Positions 6,701 to 6,996 of a stretch of 6,996 nucleotides of DNA are shown piece after piece. This stretch comes from Candidatus Sulfopaludibacter sp. SbA3 (GTDB lineage Bacteria; Acidobacteriota; Terriglobia; 2-12-FULL-54-10), in contig CAMBEY010000154.1 of NCBI GenBank assembly GCA_945865705.1, forward strand, positions 1 through 6,996, read 5' to 3'. The position numbers were made by a program, and so were the translations under genes. Position 1 is the stretch's first letter, and every line of letters starts with the position of its first letter. A model generated the notes under the pieces. That model had not been told where the DNA came from and did no database searches. It saw only the letters and a list, made by a program, of their open reading frames with translations.

Positions 6701-6862
6701 GCCGCTCACGCCGGTGATGACCGTCAGATGATTGAGCGGAATATCAACGTCAACGTTCTTGAGGTTGTGGACGCGGCACCCGCGCACGCGAATGCTCTCC
6801 ACCTCTGTGGATCGAGGCGCGGGCGGCAGAGTGGGAACAGTGCGTCGCAGTGTGGTGGCCAT
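3716..6862 (-). CDS. uvrA: UvrA, ATPase subunit of the UvrABC nucleotide-excision-repair excinuclease
   Basis: UvrA dimers scan DNA for bulky lesions and load UvrB before UvrC incises. Both ABC ATPase halves are complete. Half one has Walker A GVSGSGKS (51-58), signature LSGGEAQ (557-563) and Walker B YVLDEP (580-585). Half two has Walker A GVSGSGKS (710-717), signature LSGGEAQ (925-931), Walker B LFDEP (950-954) and the H-loop EH (984-985). Paired CxxC motifs lie at 335-338/359-362 and 835-838/858-861, the latter being the C-terminal zinc finger that contacts DNA; extra CxxC pairs are at 140-143 and 476-479. DQSPIGRTPRSNP (784-796) is diagnostic. At 1048 residues it is about 100 longer than the usual 940. 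The extra length is a 21-residue N-terminal extension, an Ala/Lys-rich insertion at about 183-224 and an acidic insertion at about 733-760. The ATG at 6862 suits the promoter 33 bases upstream, although the ribosome binding site is weak. Confidence 0.98.
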   Translation of the reverse strand: MATTLRRTVPTLPPAPRSTEVESIRVRGCRVHNLKNVDVDIPLNHLTVITGVSGSGKSSLAFDTLYAEGQRRYVESMSAYARQFLERMEKPDAAEIDGIAPSIAIRQKNTTRNPRSTVGTSTEIYDYLRLLYARVGQTYCTQCGAEVKKDTVDEVAARLLRLAHDASPESGLRAYILFPLVRADAGGAPPAAASEKSPAAVQAAKKTAASRKKAAAASIDTVITATPLSLSDQVKVRLFDLRKLGYTRLYQDGNLFEFSTPESLLDVDFRRPVWMLADRMVIEAQSRQRLVDSLELCYREGGEAIVEFSDAAGHSTLASPAALPARLTFNELFECKPCKLSYEVPEPRLFSFNSPYGACPRCQGFGNTIDFDEELVIPDKTRALEDGAIEPWTKPRYKVFFNEFRKEARERGVRLDVSYYKLTAEEKEFVWDGRIEGKRGRRALVGINGFFTYLETKKYKLHVRVFLSRFRGYALCPECQGGRLRREAFAVKVGGEDIRGVCRMSIERLRRFFDELLLGGAQEAIAGKILTEIRQRVEYLENVGLEYLTLDRLTSTLSGGEAQRIQLAASLGSHLVGTLYVLDEPSVGLHSRDTARLIRILEALRDQGNTIVVVEHDPAMMEAADRILDLGPAAGENGGRVQFAGRYAELLTSNSTLTGRYLRGDLRISLPSKRRRPSPKKQIKIHGAFSHNLKEVNVSIPLGLLVAVTGVSGSGKSSLIYDVLFDALRDRVADDSGKAEKKEGGGPLFDAPAGDDIAEEATGRKLACRRVDGAEHIQKVVMVDQSPIGRTPRSNPVTYVKAFDPIRSLFADQPESRKRGYLPGHFSFNIPGGRCETCQGSGIVTVEMQFLADVELVCEDCSGTRFKPGVLEINYRGRNIHEILRLTVKEALSFFSMAITVANRLRILDEVGLGYLRLGQSATTLSGGEAQRIKLASHLAAKESEGTLFLFDEPTTGLHFDDIAKLLAAFRKLMDQGGSIVVIEHNLDVIKTADWVIDLGPEGGDRGGEVVCAGTPEQVAECAASHTGRFLRQILDRHQQWGETASDN

Positions 6863-6894
6863 AGATAACTCTGATGCAAACCGCCGAACCCACG

Positions 6895-6924
6895 ATTATA
6901 TCTTCTTCCGCCGCCGCATTCCAA
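6895..6924 (-). promoter_or_regulatory. uvrA promoter
   Basis: On the minus strand a perfect TATAAT (6900-6895) is preceded at 18 bases by TTGGAA (6924-6919), which matches the -35 consensus at four of six positions. Transcription would start near 6888, giving a leader of about 26 bases. No LexA-type box of the E. coli (CTGT-N8-ACAG) or Bacillus (GAAC-N4-GTTC) kind is visible nearby. Confidence 0.6.
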
Positions 6925-6996
6925 TCAGCCGCCCAACTTTGTGATGGATCATTTCGAAATTTCCAAGCCATTCAGAACGACATTTAGAAAGTTGTC
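6925..6996. other. upstream flank of uvrA, no gene seen
   Basis: AT-richer sequence that holds no supported gene. The only structure noted is a perfect 10-base palindrome ATTTCGAAAT at 6951-6960, about 27 bases upstream of the uvrA -35. It could be an operator or chance; nothing else supports a regulator site. Confidence 0.4.

Noticed and set aside
4937..6868. Plus-strand open frame of 643 codons opposite uvrA
   Set aside because: It lies wholly antisense to an unmistakable uvrA, and its translation is rich in Ala/Arg/Gln/His with no domain; it reflects GC-rich codon bias on the other strand.
6925..6996. SOS (LexA) box upstream of uvrA
   Set aside because: uvrA is often SOS-controlled, so I looked for CTGT-N8-ACAG and GAAC-N4-GTTC and found neither; only an isolated palindrome at 6951-6960 is present.
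1..6996. Defence, toxin-antitoxin, phage or CRISPR system
   Set aside because: None of the five proteins carries such domains and there are no spaced direct repeats; the content is DNA repair, a TPR scaffold and small exported proteins.

Overview
This looks like a stretch of bacterial chromosome, most probably from an Acidobacteriota (Terriglobia/Solibacter-like) genome or metagenome bin. That placement is an inference from three things. UvrA is of the type whose second ATPase half reads SHLAAKESEGTLFLFDEPTTGLHF. The TPR protein ends in a YQKFLSLADGKNPDQQFQAK-like tail. The intergenic regions carry a GC-rich inverted repeat containing GGTCGCGGCTCTGT, which when translated gives the PLPDGRGSVT string I remember from many acidobacterial hypothetical proteins. 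DNA is GC-rich and all five supported genes lie on the minus strand, so they are described from right to left in the order of transcription.

Right part: uvrA (6862-3716) has a good sigma70-like promoter (TATAAT) just upstream. It encodes a full UvrA excinuclease subunit of 1048 residues, about 100 longer than usual because of an N-terminal extension and two low-complexity insertions. A 76-base inverted-repeat element starts 17 bases after its stop codon.

Middle: a secreted or periplasmic protein made almost wholly of TPR units (3497-2154), with two strong hairpins having the same loop downstream of its stop.

Left part: a likely three-gene operon. Two small secreted proteins of unknown function (2004-1495 and 1474-794) appear to be diverged tandem paralogues. 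They are followed by a SprT-like zinc metallopeptidase (752-63). Gaps are 20 and 41 bases. A candidate promoter lies before the first gene. A second copy of the uvrA-downstream repeat starts at the sprT-like stop codon and in fact supplies that stop codon; it runs off the left edge of the window.

There is no defence island, phage, IS, CRISPR, tRNA or rRNA. The most interesting material is not in the genes but between them: each of the three apparent transcription-unit ends carries an inverted-repeat element, two of them copies of one family. The gene content is otherwise ordinary chromosomal housekeeping plus lineage-specific secreted proteins.
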